Assembly: GCA_963682025.1 (NCBI GenBank)
Contig: OY821521.1
Coordinates: forward strand, 166,653,961-166,717,960
Origin: Cordilura impudica
Lineage: Eukaryota; Arthropoda; Insecta; Diptera; Scathophagidae
Direction of reading: 5' to 3'
DNA: 64,000 nt
Positions 46,341 to 56,976 of the stretch are shown here, piece after piece (position 1 is the stretch's first letter; the number at the start of each line of letters is the position of its first letter). Both the position numbers and the translations under genes were made by a program. The notes below the pieces were generated by a model. That model worked only from the letters and a program-made list of their open reading frames with translations, had not been told where the DNA came from and searched no databases.

Positions 46341-47832
46341 TCTAGGTTAGGTTAGGTTAGATGGGTGGCTCGCCTGAAGGCGATACTCTTTAGAAAGTGT
46401 CGGAATATAGAGATAGGAAAAGAGATTATAAAAGTACAGACAGATAATTTAAGGAGTATGGAAAAAAAGAAAAGTGAAAAGTATCTATTTCATACGCTAT
46501 GCGTCCCTCCTGAACCAGCCAGATTCCCTCAAGAACTCCGCAAGGTCGCCAAGTGGAACATCTACTATGCAGCCCAGGTTATCGAAGAATCTTTGCTTTA
46601 GATATCTAAGGCGCCGCTCCTTCAGTCTTGAACATTCACACAGCAAATGTTGCATTGATTCCTCCTCGTCCACATCCATACAGCTTCTACGGAAGTCAGC
46701 TCTCGGGACACCTATGCCTTCTGCCACCCGCCCAGTATCCAGTGAGTACTCCTATAATTATAGTAGACTGATTGTCCCTTTACCAAAACCAAGGAGTGCC
46801 TTCGTTCTCCTTGGCTTAGGCAAGGGCTATAGGATCTGTTATTTTCTGCAAGAGGTCAGTTGTGTCCATCTTGTCCTTAATTCAAGAGCAGCTGCCTCTT
46901 AAATTAGATTCGACAGCTCGGATAGAGGGATTTTAATATCAGTGTCCATCGTCCCGCTCAAAGAAGCTGAGCCCTTCCTTGCACACTCGTCAGCCAGCTC
47001 ATTTCCTTTGGCTCCACTATGTCTTGGAACCCGCATCAGCCTCACGGTGTGTTGCCGGATTTGGTCGAGGGATCTTATACATTTCTTCACACACTTCAGT
47101 CTAACTGTCCTTGATTTTGGAGCTTTGAACGCAGCAATACTGTCCACGAAAATATTAATGGATCAATATCCGATCCAGAATTATTTTCATTGCTAGGAGA
47201 ATTGCGTGAATCTCGGCATGAAAAACCCTACATTTGTCAGGGATTCGGACAATGTTTAGTTGCTCAGAGTAGACCCCTGACCCCGTACCCGTTTCCATTT
47301 TCGAATCGTCAGTATACACTGAGATCACAGCCCTGTCTATAACAGAGTCTGCGGCCCAGTCTTCCCTGGTCGGTATTTGGATCGTAAAATTACCCCCAAA
47401 GTTCATCATAGGTGACATATAATCGGTTTCCTGATCCCACTGCCCATAGGATTGTGCTGTGTCCCCAAGAGCTTTGTTCCAGCTTATATGATTGCCTTAA
47501 GCGGAGAGCCACTTTCGTTGCCATGCTCTTGATGAAAATATCATTCAGCATTACCTCCAGTCCTGCCTGTGGTGGTGCCCACCACACACAGGCCAATCTC
47601 TGTGCCCTCACGAGTCAATAAAGTCTGGCCCCTACGTTCACAGCCTTCCACCACACCAGATTACCATATGTCAAAATAGGTCTAATTATCGCACAATATA
47701 TCCAGTGGATGATTTGCGGTTTAAGACTCCATCTTCTGCCAATCGTCCTCCTGCTGGCGTATAAGGCACATAACGCCTTCTTAGTCCTTTTCTCTACGTT
47801 ACTCGACCAAGTGAGTTTAGAGTCAATTTTTT
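46341..47832 (-). mobile_element. RNase H-bearing LINE, 5' truncated
   Basis: Reading minus from 47832: a post-RT region (DSKLTWSSNVEKRTKKALCA, IIRPILTYGNLVWWKA), WWAPPQAGLEVMLND, an RNase H domain (AVISVYTDDSKMETGTGSGV; FHAEIHAILLA; RVPRHSGAKGNELADECARK), and a C-terminal zinc-like DVDEEESMQHLLCEC, ending at 46497. The 3' end carries CTAACCTAACCTAACCTA at 46343-46360. At least four frame breaks. RNase H after the RT indicates the I/R1/LOA-type group; exact clade not assigned. Confidence 0.85.
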
Positions 47833-47839
47833 TTCTAAC

Positions 47840-48320
47840 TACTGCCGTCTTTTAGACGTCAGGTCGGGTTGTTCTGGGATCGGCCTCTTCATCAGCTCCA
47901 GAAGATGCGCAAATTGTCCGCGAGTCACAAAAAAGATCGCATGAGTTCGCATATTAGATTTGGGTTGCAGTCTTTGCTGAAAATTAAGCAACACCATGTG
48001 TAGATGGTAAACGGCGATTTGGAGCGGCTGGACTCTTTGGAAGAATTTCCCGAAAGAAGCCACCGAAAGAAGAGACTAGAGTTTGCTAGAAAGTACCGTC
48101 ATTGGAGCTCTGTGGAACACAGTATTATTTTCAGACTAAACAAAAATTAATAAGGTCTAGGCCGATGGAAAAAAATACGTTCGCGGTCTAAAGTCGCAAG
48201 AATTTAATGCAATGTACACACGGGCCACATTGAAGCATGAAAGAGGAGTTGGAGCGCTACACAAAATTTAATTTTTTATGGACAAGATCCAATATGGAAG
48301 AATCAATAATGCCTTAGGTT
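47840..48320 (+). pseudogene. Tc1-like transposase relic
   Basis: Frames give GRFGAAGLFGRISRKKPPKK, RLEFARKYRHWSSVE, a catalytic-region SDxTKFN-like stretch (FRLNKN in the decayed frame), then KYVRGLKSQEFNAMYT and TLKHERGVGA. Only the middle of the transposase remains, with several stops. Another Tc1 lineage (NAMYT type). Confidence 0.7.
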
Positions 48321-49935
48321 GACCAAAATATGACGGTAAAATATAAATTTTTTATAAAAGTTGTGATGTTGTTGAAAAATTTTCATCCACAATGATCTCT
48401 TTTTTTTAAACTTTATTTTCATCAAATTAAAAATAAATTATAAATTTTCCAGCTGTAATTTACATCGAAAATTCGAGAAAGGTATGATGCTCTCTCGGTT
48501 AAGTCTGTGAGGTTAATGCTCTTGGTTTTTTGTTGGTAGTTTTTTCGTCCTTCTTTCCAACTTTGAGCCACAACCGTAACAAAATTCATTTAGTTTTGGG
48601 CGCTTGTTATTTTCCATTAATATTTTTGCTGTTCAATTGTTATTCACTCAAAACAATGTGATGTTGTCTTCTCACATTAATGACAGCATGCGGCATTTGT
48701 ATTGACTGCTAAGGCAAGTTCAAGCTTTATATGCACTTGCAACAAAGAAATCTATGGAAAATCTTGCACATAGTTGATGAACTACAATCTCAAAGTTTCG
48801 ATATAAATACAGCTGAAAAAAGTGAAAAAGGCATTTTCCAGTCTTATAATGTTCTGAAGAATTAAGAATTATAATAAAAAATGGTGAAAAAAGATAGAAA
48901 AAATTAAAAATTTTCGGCATTTTAGCATTAGTCTATTTTACATTTTTTTTCTCCTAGTCCATAGCTACAATTTTGCCGAAGACAGGAAAACTAAATACCA
49001 ATTGGTTACCGAGATATAGCCGTGAGGAAAATTGTATGTTCTTCGGAAAGATTAAGTTTTAGCCAAAATATGCATGAGACCATAAAATTCGAACAGCAGC
49101 TAAACTAGCAAAACTGAAAGTGCTTCGAAAAGCGCACACGAGAAGGAGTTGGCATTTTATGTGTTGCACTCCGTTATGTATACGACTGATATAAATCATA
49201 TCTAAAAATATGGGTCACAATTTTCTCAATATAAATTTATTTGATACAATTAGCGTTTATTTCCTAGGATAAGAACGTAAATTAAATCTTAGTACTTTTG
49301 TTTTTATTTGCTTGAATCTCCCATATTAACATTGTGTCCCTAATTAGTTCCACGGAGCTGTATGTATATTAGGGCCATTCACCAAAAAGGTATTTTTTAT
49401 TTTTTTATTTTTCAACTCTTAAAGCGGAATATCAATTCTTACTGGCCAAAAGATTTTACGAGAACTTATTCCGATTTTTTTACGGTCGCCACAAGGGTCG
49501 CTAAAATTGATTTCATCCAAAAAATTAGGTTATAATATTTTTCACTCATGCTTTATTTTCACAATACCAGATAAATCTCTTCTGAAGAGTACCAGCCCAC
49601 TAAAAGAAAGTATTCACCGTAAAAATTATTGAGTTACGGGGTACTTTAAATATATTTTGATAATTTTTTATATGAGCTTTTATATTCTTGCAATTCGATG
49701 CTTGTTCACAACTAGCACCCGTCCTAACCTAAAATCCCGATAATCATATATACCGCGACCAGATTTAGTTTGTTACCGTTTATTATATCCATAAATAATC
49801 GAAATAAAAGAAAAAAACTAATTTTAGTAACATAATCTAACCTAATGTATTTTCAAGTATATAATTGGTTTGTATATACTTTCGAACACCTAAATGGACT
49901 GACGAAATATGCTCCCGATCGGACCATTTTTGAAT
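48321..49935. other. Spacer, nothing firmly recognised
   Basis: AT-rich. A minus-strand open stretch around 48430-48590 is weakly coding-like but not identifiable. The rest shows no repeat family I know. Confidence 0.3.
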
Positions 49936-50540
49936 CACTATGTGGTCCGGGTATAATGAGTTTGTGCTGATGTTTGTAAGTACCAATAATATTTGACCTA
50001 GACCTATCTTTTATTATGCCTAGCGACTTATAATCTTTTCTGAATTGATTTAGCGATGCCCACCTGTCCGTCTGTCTGTCCGTCTGTAAACCTTGTTATC
50101 AAACTACAGGTCACAAATATGAATATATTTGGATAAAATTTGGTACGTAAGCTTTTATCGACAATAGGATGAATGATTTTGAAATTGGCGAAAAGCGGTG
50201 CATGTTCAGACCTAGTCCCCATACAAATGATCCCTATGAGATCGACTTAAATTGCCATAAGATGCAAATTATTCTATAGGTATCGGTCAAATTTGGTTTG
50301 TTCGTGTTTATTACATCTATTAATCAGTAGTCCACAAATAAACATTATAGGACAATTCTTAGTCAGAGACCCCATATGAAGCTGATTTCCGATCTTCTCT
50401 TAAATCGATCAAACAACAAAAATATTGCGCAGATTTTTCTCAAATTTTATTTTATGATAGATTTAGGTGAAGATCGGAAATCAGTTTTATATGGGGAACA
50501 ATTTTCAGTCATAGCCCCCATATAAAGCTGCTTCCCGATC
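49936..50540 (+). mobile_element. Family A repeat, copy 8, left part
   Basis: From CACTATGTGGTCCGGGTATA through the GTCCGTCTGTCTGTCCGTC block (50065) to GCTGCTTCCCGATC. Interrupted at 50541 by the Transib element and resumed at 56977. Confidence 0.85.
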
Positions 50541-51125
50541 CACTAAGGGGTATTCGTACTGAAAAGCTGGCAAAAAATCCAAATTTTTAATTGCGTTTTA
50601 ACCCATGAACGTTGTTGAAAACAGTCGTGAAATATTTTGATCCGTACATTTTTGTTATATTCTTTTATTGTAAAGAAAATTGTGATTTGTGATTACCACT
50701 AAAATAACCAGGAATTTATTACCTTTAAAACCACATAACTCTGATTTCATAAAGTTACTTTGTTAACATTAAATTTGTAATAAATTGTTTTTGAAATAAT
50801 TAAAATCAACAAAGTTAAAATTACAAACATAAAAATCTTAAATTAAATAGAACAAAGCATAAAAAGAAACAGACAATAACTTAGTTGTACAACAATAACA
50901 ACACTACTTACTCAAATAAGAAAACGCAAATAAAATACGAACAATCAAGTGCATAATATTTTTACAACAACACCCATTTTACAATAACAACACATAGCAG
51001 CCTATTTGCAAAATTGATAACAAACAAACAAGTAAACTCTTTTCTTATATTTAACAATAACTACACATAATTTGTAATAAATCTGTCAAACTTAAAAAGT
51101 AGCGTTGCCACATCTGTTTATTAAT

Positions 51126-52001
51126 ATGTCCTGTTTGATAAATACTTGTTCCATTAAGGATGATGGGGAACGGATGATCGTTTGTTGGTTGTGTCATGAA
51201 CTTTGTCATCTTAAATGTAGTGGTCTTTCTGGGTTAGTTGCGGATGCTTTGACCAATAATAAAGGTCTACATTGGTGCTGCTATAAGTGCAGAAAAATTG
51301 GCGTAAGTTTTTATCGCTTCTTTCAAGATACAAAAAAGAAATTTTTGAATATCCAAGAAGAAGCGTCGGATTTAACTAATCGTATTAATGATTATGGAAA
51401 ATTATTTGACGATTTCAAATCATTGGATAATTTAAAATCTCCTCCTCAATCTTCACCGAAACGCCGTAAATCGTCAAGAAATGCTACCAAAGAAAAAAAC
51501 AATAATCCTGTTCCGGTTTATGTTACTTCTGGTTCTTCTATACCTGATTCACTTTCAATTATTAATAACATTAAGGATCCTGCTATTCCTTTGAGCTGTG
51601 CTGATATTGCCCATAATCAACCTGAATTTGCCTTAAATAACCATGTTCCCGTTTTCAATAATAGTCAAACTATAAATAATACGCTAAGAGCTGTACCACC
51701 TAAAAAAACTGTTTTCATCTCGAGGCTGGCCTTCGATACAACTACTGAAGATGTTGATTCCTTCATTAAATCTAAGGTGGGTCCAAACGTAGACATTTCA
51801 ACATATAAGTTTGTTTTTTCTCAACCAAGATCCATTACTTCTTTCAAAGTTACTGTTACTAATGATCTTTTTGAACGTATTCTGGATCCTAATTTTTGGC
51901 CTAAATATACATTGGTTCGTGAATATATATACAGGGAAAATCCAAGATCCGCTAACATTGGTCGTCTTCCACAAATTGATTTAAATGCTCCAAAAAACTA
52001 G
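51126..52001 (+). CDS. LINE ORF1 protein with PHD-like zinc finger (291 aa)
   Basis: First ATG of the open frame is 51126. Residues 3-60 hold a PHD-like Cys/His array: CLINTC, VCWLCHELCHLKC, WCCYKC. A lysine/serine-rich linker follows (SSPKRRKSSRNATKEKNNNP), then a C-terminal domain (KTVFISRLAFDTTTEDVDSF … FWPKYTLVREY) like the RNA-binding end found in ORF1 proteins of insect LINEs. The role is binding element RNA in the RNP. The frame ends CCA AAA AAC TAG: the slippery heptamer A AAA AAC (51992-51998) lies immediately before the stop, and ORF2 is in the -1 frame. Confidence 0.85.
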   Translation: MSCLINTCSIKDDGERMIVCWLCHELCHLKCSGLSGLVADALTNNKGLHWCCYKCRKIGVSFYRFFQDTKKKFLNIQEEASDLTNRINDYGKLFDDFKSLDNLKSPPQSSPKRRKSSRNATKEKNNNPVPVYVTSGSSIPDSLSIINNIKDPAIPLSCADIAHNQPEFALNNHVPVFNNSQTINNTLRAVPPKKTVFISRLAFDTTTEDVDSFIKSKVGPNVDISTYKFVFSQPRSITSFKVTVTNDLFERILDPNFWPKYTLVREYIYRENPRSANIGRLPQIDLNAPKN

Positions 52002-54877
52002 GAGCTTGTACTGTTGATTACATTTCATTAGTTTATCAAAATGTTCGCGGCTTAAGAACTAAACTCACATCTTTATATATGGAAAGTTTCAACTTACAAC
52101 ATCACATCATCGTACTTACTGAAACTTGGCTTAATGATACTTTTTTGAATACGGAAATACTCTCTTACAAATACAATATTTTTAGACGTGATCGTGGGTC
52201 CACAACAAATGGTGGCGGTGTTCTTATTGCGGTCTCCAGTATTTTATTCTCAGAGGCTTTATTAATTGACCCCTCATTCGACATCGAATTTATCGCAGTT
52301 TTAATTAAACTTAATGGAAAACAATTATTTATTACCTGCTCATATATTCCTCCATCGTCCTCACAGTCTATTTATGACAAACATGGCGAAGCTATTAAAT
52401 ATATTCTTCGTACAGCTAATCAAGATGACTTTGTTATTATTCTTGGTGATTTTAATTTGCCTTCAATATCCTGGAAGTTCTTACCTGATGAAAAATATTT
52501 TGTTCCATCCAAATCAAATAATAAGTGTGAAGAGCTTTTCAATATTTTATTTGATCTGAATCTCTTTCAAATAAATGGTATATACAACAATCTTTATAAA
52601 TTATTGGATTTAATATTTGTCAACGATACTTCGGAATGTTACATCAAGCGTTCAATCCCAATTTCTTCTCCTGAAGATACACATCACCCTACCATTGAAG
52701 TAAATTTATATATTCCCTCTGGACTTTTAAAAACACCTTCTAAAAATGATGTTAAAGATTTTTGTTTCGCACAATCAAATTACTGTTTGTTGAACGAACT
52801 TCTACACAGTACGAACTGGCACAGTCTATTATCTTTTTCTATTGGATCCACAGTTGCTATTGATCATATGACTGAAACATTTTACAGTACTATTTCCTCT
52901 GCAATGGATTTATGTATTCCGAAACAAATTCGTAATAAACTTTCTGGTCCTCCTTGGAATACCAAGCAACTCATAAGACTTAAAAATAAAAAAAATAAAT
53001 ATTACAAGAAATACAAGCTATCCGGTTCTCTTGTGGATTATGGGAAATACTCCATCAGCCGAGCGGAATATACTGCACTGAATAAATCATGTTACTCTAA
53101 TTACTTAATCAAAATGAAAAATAGTTTCAAAAGTAATCCAAAATCTTTTTATAAATTTGTCAACACTAAGAGAAAAACAACTGGTTATCCTGCTATTATG
53201 AAATTTCAACATACTGAATCTTATGATAATACTATTATAAGTAATTTGTTTGCTGATTTTTTTTCAACAACTTATTCCAATTCAACTTTTGATGATTCTA
53301 CCACTTATCCATATATACTGACTGCTAATAGAACCATATGTATTCCATTTCTTGATGTCTCTATGGTTTCTAAAGGGTTGAAAAAACTAAAATTTTCGTA
53401 TAATAGTGGACCTGATAAAATTCCTAGCAGTATTTTAATCAAATGTGCGGATGCTTTAGCTATTCCATTGACAATAATGTTTAACTCATCAATTAAATAC
53501 GGATACTTTCCAAATACATGGAAGGACTCTTTCATTATTCCGCTATTTAAATCCGGAAACAAGTCGGATGTTACAAATTATCGTGGTATTGCAAAATTAA
53601 GTACTATACCTAAATTCTTTGAAAAAATTATAACTGATCAACTATGTCACCAAGTCAACACATTAATTTCTCCATTCCAACATGGCTTTCAAAAACGGTG
53701 CTCAACCTCAACGAACCTTTTACATCTTACAACAATAGTCAATCGTGGCTTTCTTCAAAGAAAGCAAACTGACGCAATTTACACTGATTTCAGCAAGGCG
53801 TTTGATAAAGTCAACCATAAACTTCTTATAAAGAAATTACATCTAATGGGATTTTCTGATCTTAGTACAAAGTGGATATATTCATATTTGACAAACAGAA
53901 AGCAAAATGTACTTTTTAATAACATATCTTCGAAAAATATTAATGTTTTATCTGGAGTACCGCAAGGCAGCCATCTTGGACCGCTTTTATTTTCTTTATT
54001 TATAAATGATTTGCCACAGGTTATTCAGTTTTCAAATATCCTGATGTATGCTGACGATGTAAAAGTCTTTATGAGTTATAACCAATATTCCGACCACACT
54101 TATCTTCAAAATGATTTGGATTCGTTTCACTCATGGTGTATTTTAAATTTAATGGAGCTCAATCTTAAAAAGTGCAAATATATGCGTTTTGTTCGAAAAA
54201 GACCAATATCTGTAAATTACGTGTTGGGAGGCTTTCAATTGGAAAAAGTTGATAACTTCTTAGATCTTGGTGTCTTATTAGATTCAAAACTTAGTTTCGT
54301 TCTTCATATTACAATTACGGTAAACAAAGCCAGAGGAGTTCTTGGTTTTATAAAACGTTGGTCTAAAGAGTTCAACGATCCGTATGTAACAAAAACACTA
54401 TACACGTCACTTGTGAGACCGATTTTGGAATATGCATCTATTATATGGGACCCTATCTATCAAACTCATATTGATAGCATTGAATCGGTGCAAAAACAAT
54501 TCCTACTATTCTGTCTTCGCAGCTTAAATTTTAACCAATTAAATCTTCCGTCATATAACAGCAGACTCGCCCTTGTTAAGCTGCCAACCTTAAAAAGCCG
54601 CAGATCTATGCTAAACGTTTCGTTTCTTTTGAACATAATTAATGGCGATGTTTGTTCTGGTTTTCTGATCAACAATATTTCATTTAACATCCCCCAACGG
54701 CCAACACGTTTCTTCTCACCTTTAACTGTCCAGTTTTATAGATCAAATTATGCAAACGGTGATCCGCTTAGACGAATGTGTTCTGAATTTAATAAGCTTT
54801 ATAGATTTATAGATTTTTTTTCAAATACAAATGTCATAAAAAGTAATATAATAATTTATTTGAACACATTAAATTAA
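51998..54877 (+). CDS. LINE ORF2: endonuclease and reverse transcriptase
   Basis: APE-type endonuclease: VYQNVRGLRTKL (Asn of the active site, upstream of the first ATG), ETWLND, ILGDFNLPS, SPEDTHHPTIE. Reverse transcriptase: SDVTNYRGIAKLSTIPKFFE, FQHGFQKRCSTSTNLLHLT, IYTDFSKAFDKVNHKLL (catalytic Asp), GVPQGSHLGPLLFSLFINDL and MYADDVKVF with YADD at 54047-54058. Tail region with VRPILEYASIIWDP. It nicks target DNA and copies the RNA. The first ATG in frame is 52079 (932 aa), which would delete the first endonuclease motif; from the -1 shift point at 51998 the frame gives 959 residues. No internal stops. Confidence 0.9.
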   Translation, partial: LGACTVDYISLVYQNVRGLRTKLTSLYMESFNLQHHIIVLTETWLNDTFLNTEILSYKYNIFRRDRGSTTNGGGVLIAVSSILFSEALLIDPSFDIEFIAVLIKLNGKQLFITCSYIPPSSSQSIYDKHGEAIKYILRTANQDDFVIILGDFNLPSISWKFLPDEKYFVPSKSNNKCEELFNILFDLNLFQINGIYNNLYKLLDLIFVNDTSECYIKRSIPISSPEDTHHPTIEVNLYIPSGLLKTPSKNDVKDFCFAQSNYCLLNELLHSTNWHSLLSFSIGSTVAIDHMTETFYSTISSAMDLCIPKQIRNKLSGPPWNTKQLIRLKNKKNKYYKKYKLSGSLVDYGKYSISRAEYTALNKSCYSNYLIKMKNSFKSNPKSFYKFVNTKRKTTGYPAIMKFQHTESYDNTIISNLFADFFSTTYSNSTFDDSTTYPYILTANRTICIPFLDVSMVSKGLKKLKFSYNSGPDKIPSSILIKCADALAIPLTIMFNSSIKYGYFPNTWKDSFIIPLFKSGNKSDVTNYRGIAKLSTIPKFFEKIITDQLCHQVNTLISPFQHGFQKRCSTSTNLLHLTTIVNRGFLQRKQTDAIYTDFSKAFDKVNHKLLIKKLHLMGFSDLSTKWIYSYLTNRKQNVLFNNISSKNINVLSGVPQGSHLGPLLFSLFINDLPQVIQFSNILMYADDVKVFMSYNQYSDHTYLQNDLDSFHSWCILNLMELNLKKCKYMRFVRKRPISVNYVLGGFQLEKVDNFLDLGVLLDSKLSFVLHITITVNKARGVLGFIKRWSKEFNDPYVTKTLYTSLVRPILEYASIIWDPIYQTHIDSIESVQKQFLLFCLRSLNFNQLNLPSYNSRLALVKLPTLKSRRSMLNVSFLLNIINGDVCSGFLINNISFNIPQRPTRFFSPLTVQFYRSNYANGDPLRRMCSEFNKLYRFIDFFSNTNVIKSNIIIYLNTLN

Positions 54878-55544
54878 ATTTTTTAATTTTTCATTCATTG
54901 TTAAATGTTTTTTTTAAATAGTCTGTAAGGATTAATTCCATAGATTAATAATAATAAATAAATAAATAAATAAATGAAATAATTTTAATCGCATAGTTAA
55001 TTGATCACTAAATCATGTTCTAACGATAAAACAACAATACAATAAATTTTGCGTGGCCGGGAAACCGTTGAAGTTGAGGTTTTCCAATTAATTGATATGA
55101 AATGTTTTGATGAATCGAAAAAGGGCAATGTTTACGTTCTTTGAAAGTGCAGTAAACGCTTAAAGATAAGAGTTATATTTAGTGTGTTAGGTAACTGATA
55201 TATAAGTTACGTTTAAGTCAATAAAACGCTTCGTTTTGTACCCTTACTTAAGTTTAATTCCGGTTTTCTTAGGAACACCTAAAAATTAAGAAGTTAAAAA
55301 AAATATGCCTGTATGTTGGAACCTTTGTTTATGTGCCCCGTTTCCCCCATTAAGATATGGATACAGTTTGTAGTTTGACATATATTGTAACAAAATTTCG
55401 CAGGTGCAGGTTGCACAAACTTGCACTTCATGGTTTTCGAGGACTTCGAAAATAACGGTGTTTTGCAAGGCAAAGAGCAAATAAAAATTGAACGTGTTAC
55501 GGTATTTGTCGGAAATTTGGTAATATAATGATTTTGGAGGTCGC

Positions 55545-56060
55545 TGAATTCGAATCTGAATTCAAAATTTCAAAAATGAAAATGGCGGACACAAAATGGC
55601 GGACCTTTTTTCTCAAACCTAAGTGCATTTCCACTAAACTTTGTCTTAAGGGGTTTTCGGTGTCGCTGATCTCAAATCTGAATTCAAAACTTCAAAAATG
55701 AAAATGGCGAACACAAAATGGCGGACCATTTTTCTCAAACCTAAGCACATTTCCACTAAACTTTGTCTTAAGGGGTTTTCAGTGTCGTTGATCTCAAATC
55801 TGAATCCAAATTTTCAAAAATCAAAATGGCGGACACAAAATGGTGGACCATTTTTCTCAATCCTAAGCGCATTTCCACTAAACTTTGTCTTAAGGGGTTT
55901 TCAGTGTCGCTGATCTCAAATCTGAATTCAAAATTTCAAAAATCAAAATGGCGGACACAAAACGGCGGACCACTTTTCTTAAAACCAAAATTAAACGCAT
56001 TTACTTCAAATCTTGTCTTTACGGGTTTTCGGGGTAGCTGCTTTTTAAACTGAATTTTCG
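55545..56060 (+). repeat. Transib subterminal array, four 122-bp units
   Basis: Units carry AAAATGGCGGACACAAAATG, then TTTTCTCAAACCTAAG, CATTTCCACTAAACTTTG and GGGGTTTTCGGTGTCGCTG. Start points near 55578, 55700, 55822, 55945. Forward orientation, opposite to 56625-56895. Confidence 0.85.
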
Positions 56061-56186
56061 AATTTAGGGTCGCAGATTTGAATTTTTAGTTTTTTGGAGT
56101 TCCTGACATTTCATTTCGAGAAAAACACACAAATTTGTGCTCGTGGAAGCGTGAATATCTTATTTATTAAAAATTACTAAGCAACT

Positions 56187-56600
56187 TTATAACTGCACTT
56201 CTTTATCGTCTTTCTGATCGTCTACTTCATCGTCTTCCTCATCGAAACAACCATAATCATCATCCTCATCGCGATAATCATCATAACTAACCTCATCATG
56301 TTCTTGCTCTTCATTTTCTTCTTGATACTCTTCTTCTGGGTGAAATGGTTTGCTTTTCTTTTGCTGCTTTGGCCTAGAGCTCGATATTAATGGGTCAGTT
56401 GTTAACAAAAGTCTGTTTATCACGTCTCGGTTGCACGATTCTCTTGAAGTTTTCCTTGCAAAATTTAGTCTGTAAAAGCAAAAATGTTTGTTGCGCGCCT
56501 CAGCGACTTCCTCTGATAGTTGACCTATTGGTAACAGTACGTGGGGTATAGAGCCCCAGCTCTTCCTTAAATGCGTGCAAAATTTTCGCACGAGTGTCAG
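56187..56600 (-). pseudogene. Transib transposase C-terminal fragment (RAG1-like)
   Basis: On the minus strand: VRKFCTHLRKSWGSIPHVLL, PIGQLSEEVAEARNKHF, YRLNFARKTSRESCNRDVIN, RLLLTTDPLISSSRPKQQKK, then an acidic Asp/Glu-rich tail ending KEVQL at 56187. The SEE-x-x-EARNK segment corresponds to the region of the last catalytic Glu (E962 region) of RAG1 and Transib, followed by the conserved basic R-x-N-x-x-R-K pattern (family knowledge). The rest of the transposase is absent: upstream sequence passes directly into the inverted subterminal repeats. An ATG is missing at the fragment start, so it is not an independent gene. Confidence 0.8.
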
Positions 56601-56624
56601 AACATATTTTCTTGAAATATTGAC

Positions 56625-56895
56625 TTCAGATTCGAGATCACCGACCCCGAAAACCCCTTAAGACAAAGTTTGGTGTGAATGCGCTTAGTTTTAGGAAGAA
56701 CGGTTCCCCATTTTGTGTCCGCCATATTGATTTTTGAAATTTTGAATTCAGATTTGAGATCAGCGACCCCGAAAACCCTTTAAGACAAAGTTTAGTGGAA
56801 ATGCGCTTAGGTTTGAAAAAAATGGTTCGCCATTTTGTGTCCGCCATTTTGATTTTCGAAATTTTGACTTCAGATTTGAAATCAACGATCCCGAA
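56625..56895 (-). repeat. Transib subterminal array, inverted, two units
   Basis: Two to three inverted copies of the 122-bp unit (CATTTTGTGTCCGCCAT at 56697 and 56830). Ends about 80 bp from the right terminal repeat. Confidence 0.85.
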
Positions 56896-56976
56896 AACTA
56901 AATAGTATACATATTTACGCGGATCGGAACACCCGTTTATTTAATGCCAGCTTTTCGGTACAAATACCCCATAGTG

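Larger units (their letters stand above)
50802..54974 (+). mobile_element. CR1-like non-LTR retrotransposon, apparently intact
   Basis: 5' UTR of about 320 nt, ORF1 (PHD-like finger), ORF2 (endonuclease plus reverse transcriptase), short 3' UTR and a terminal (TAAA)n run at 54945-54974. A 10-bp direct repeat TGAAATAATT flanks the proposed element (50792-50801 and 54975-54984) and may be its TSD, though AT-rich. Both ORFs lack stops and catalytic motifs are present, so it looks recent and possibly mobile. The PHD finger in ORF1, lack of RNase H and microsatellite 3' end favour the CR1 group; Jockey-type is the alternative. Confidence 0.8.
50541..56976 (-). mobile_element. Transib (RAG1-like) transposon, with nested LINE
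   Basis: Ends CACTAAGGGGTATTCGTAC (left) and CACTATGGGGTATTTGTAC (right, reverse complement) match at 28 of 32 positions, both continuing into GAAAAGCTGGCA. CGATC flanks both ends (50536-50540 and 56977-56981), and family A sequence is continuous across one CGATC, so the 5-bp TSD is certain. The CAC start, 5-bp TSD and the minus-strand transposase C-terminus at 56187-56600 point to Transib. Without the LINE it is about 2.3 kb; most of the transposase is lost. Subterminal 122-bp repeats occur in opposite orientation at 55545-56060 and 56625-56895. Confidence 0.8.

Noticed and set aside
46343..46362. Telomere-like TTAGG repeats
   Set aside because: The GGTTAGGTTAGGTTAG run is only about four units and coincides with the LINE 3' end; it is a retrotransposon tail, not a telomere.
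46365..47621. Plus-strand frames opposite the RNase H LINE
   Set aside because: Minus-strand reading gives clear RNase H and zinc motifs; the plus frames are antisense shadows.
55698..56053. Plus-strand frames starting MADTKW…
   Set aside because: Products of the 122-bp subterminal repeat; the frame repeats with the unit and has no domain.
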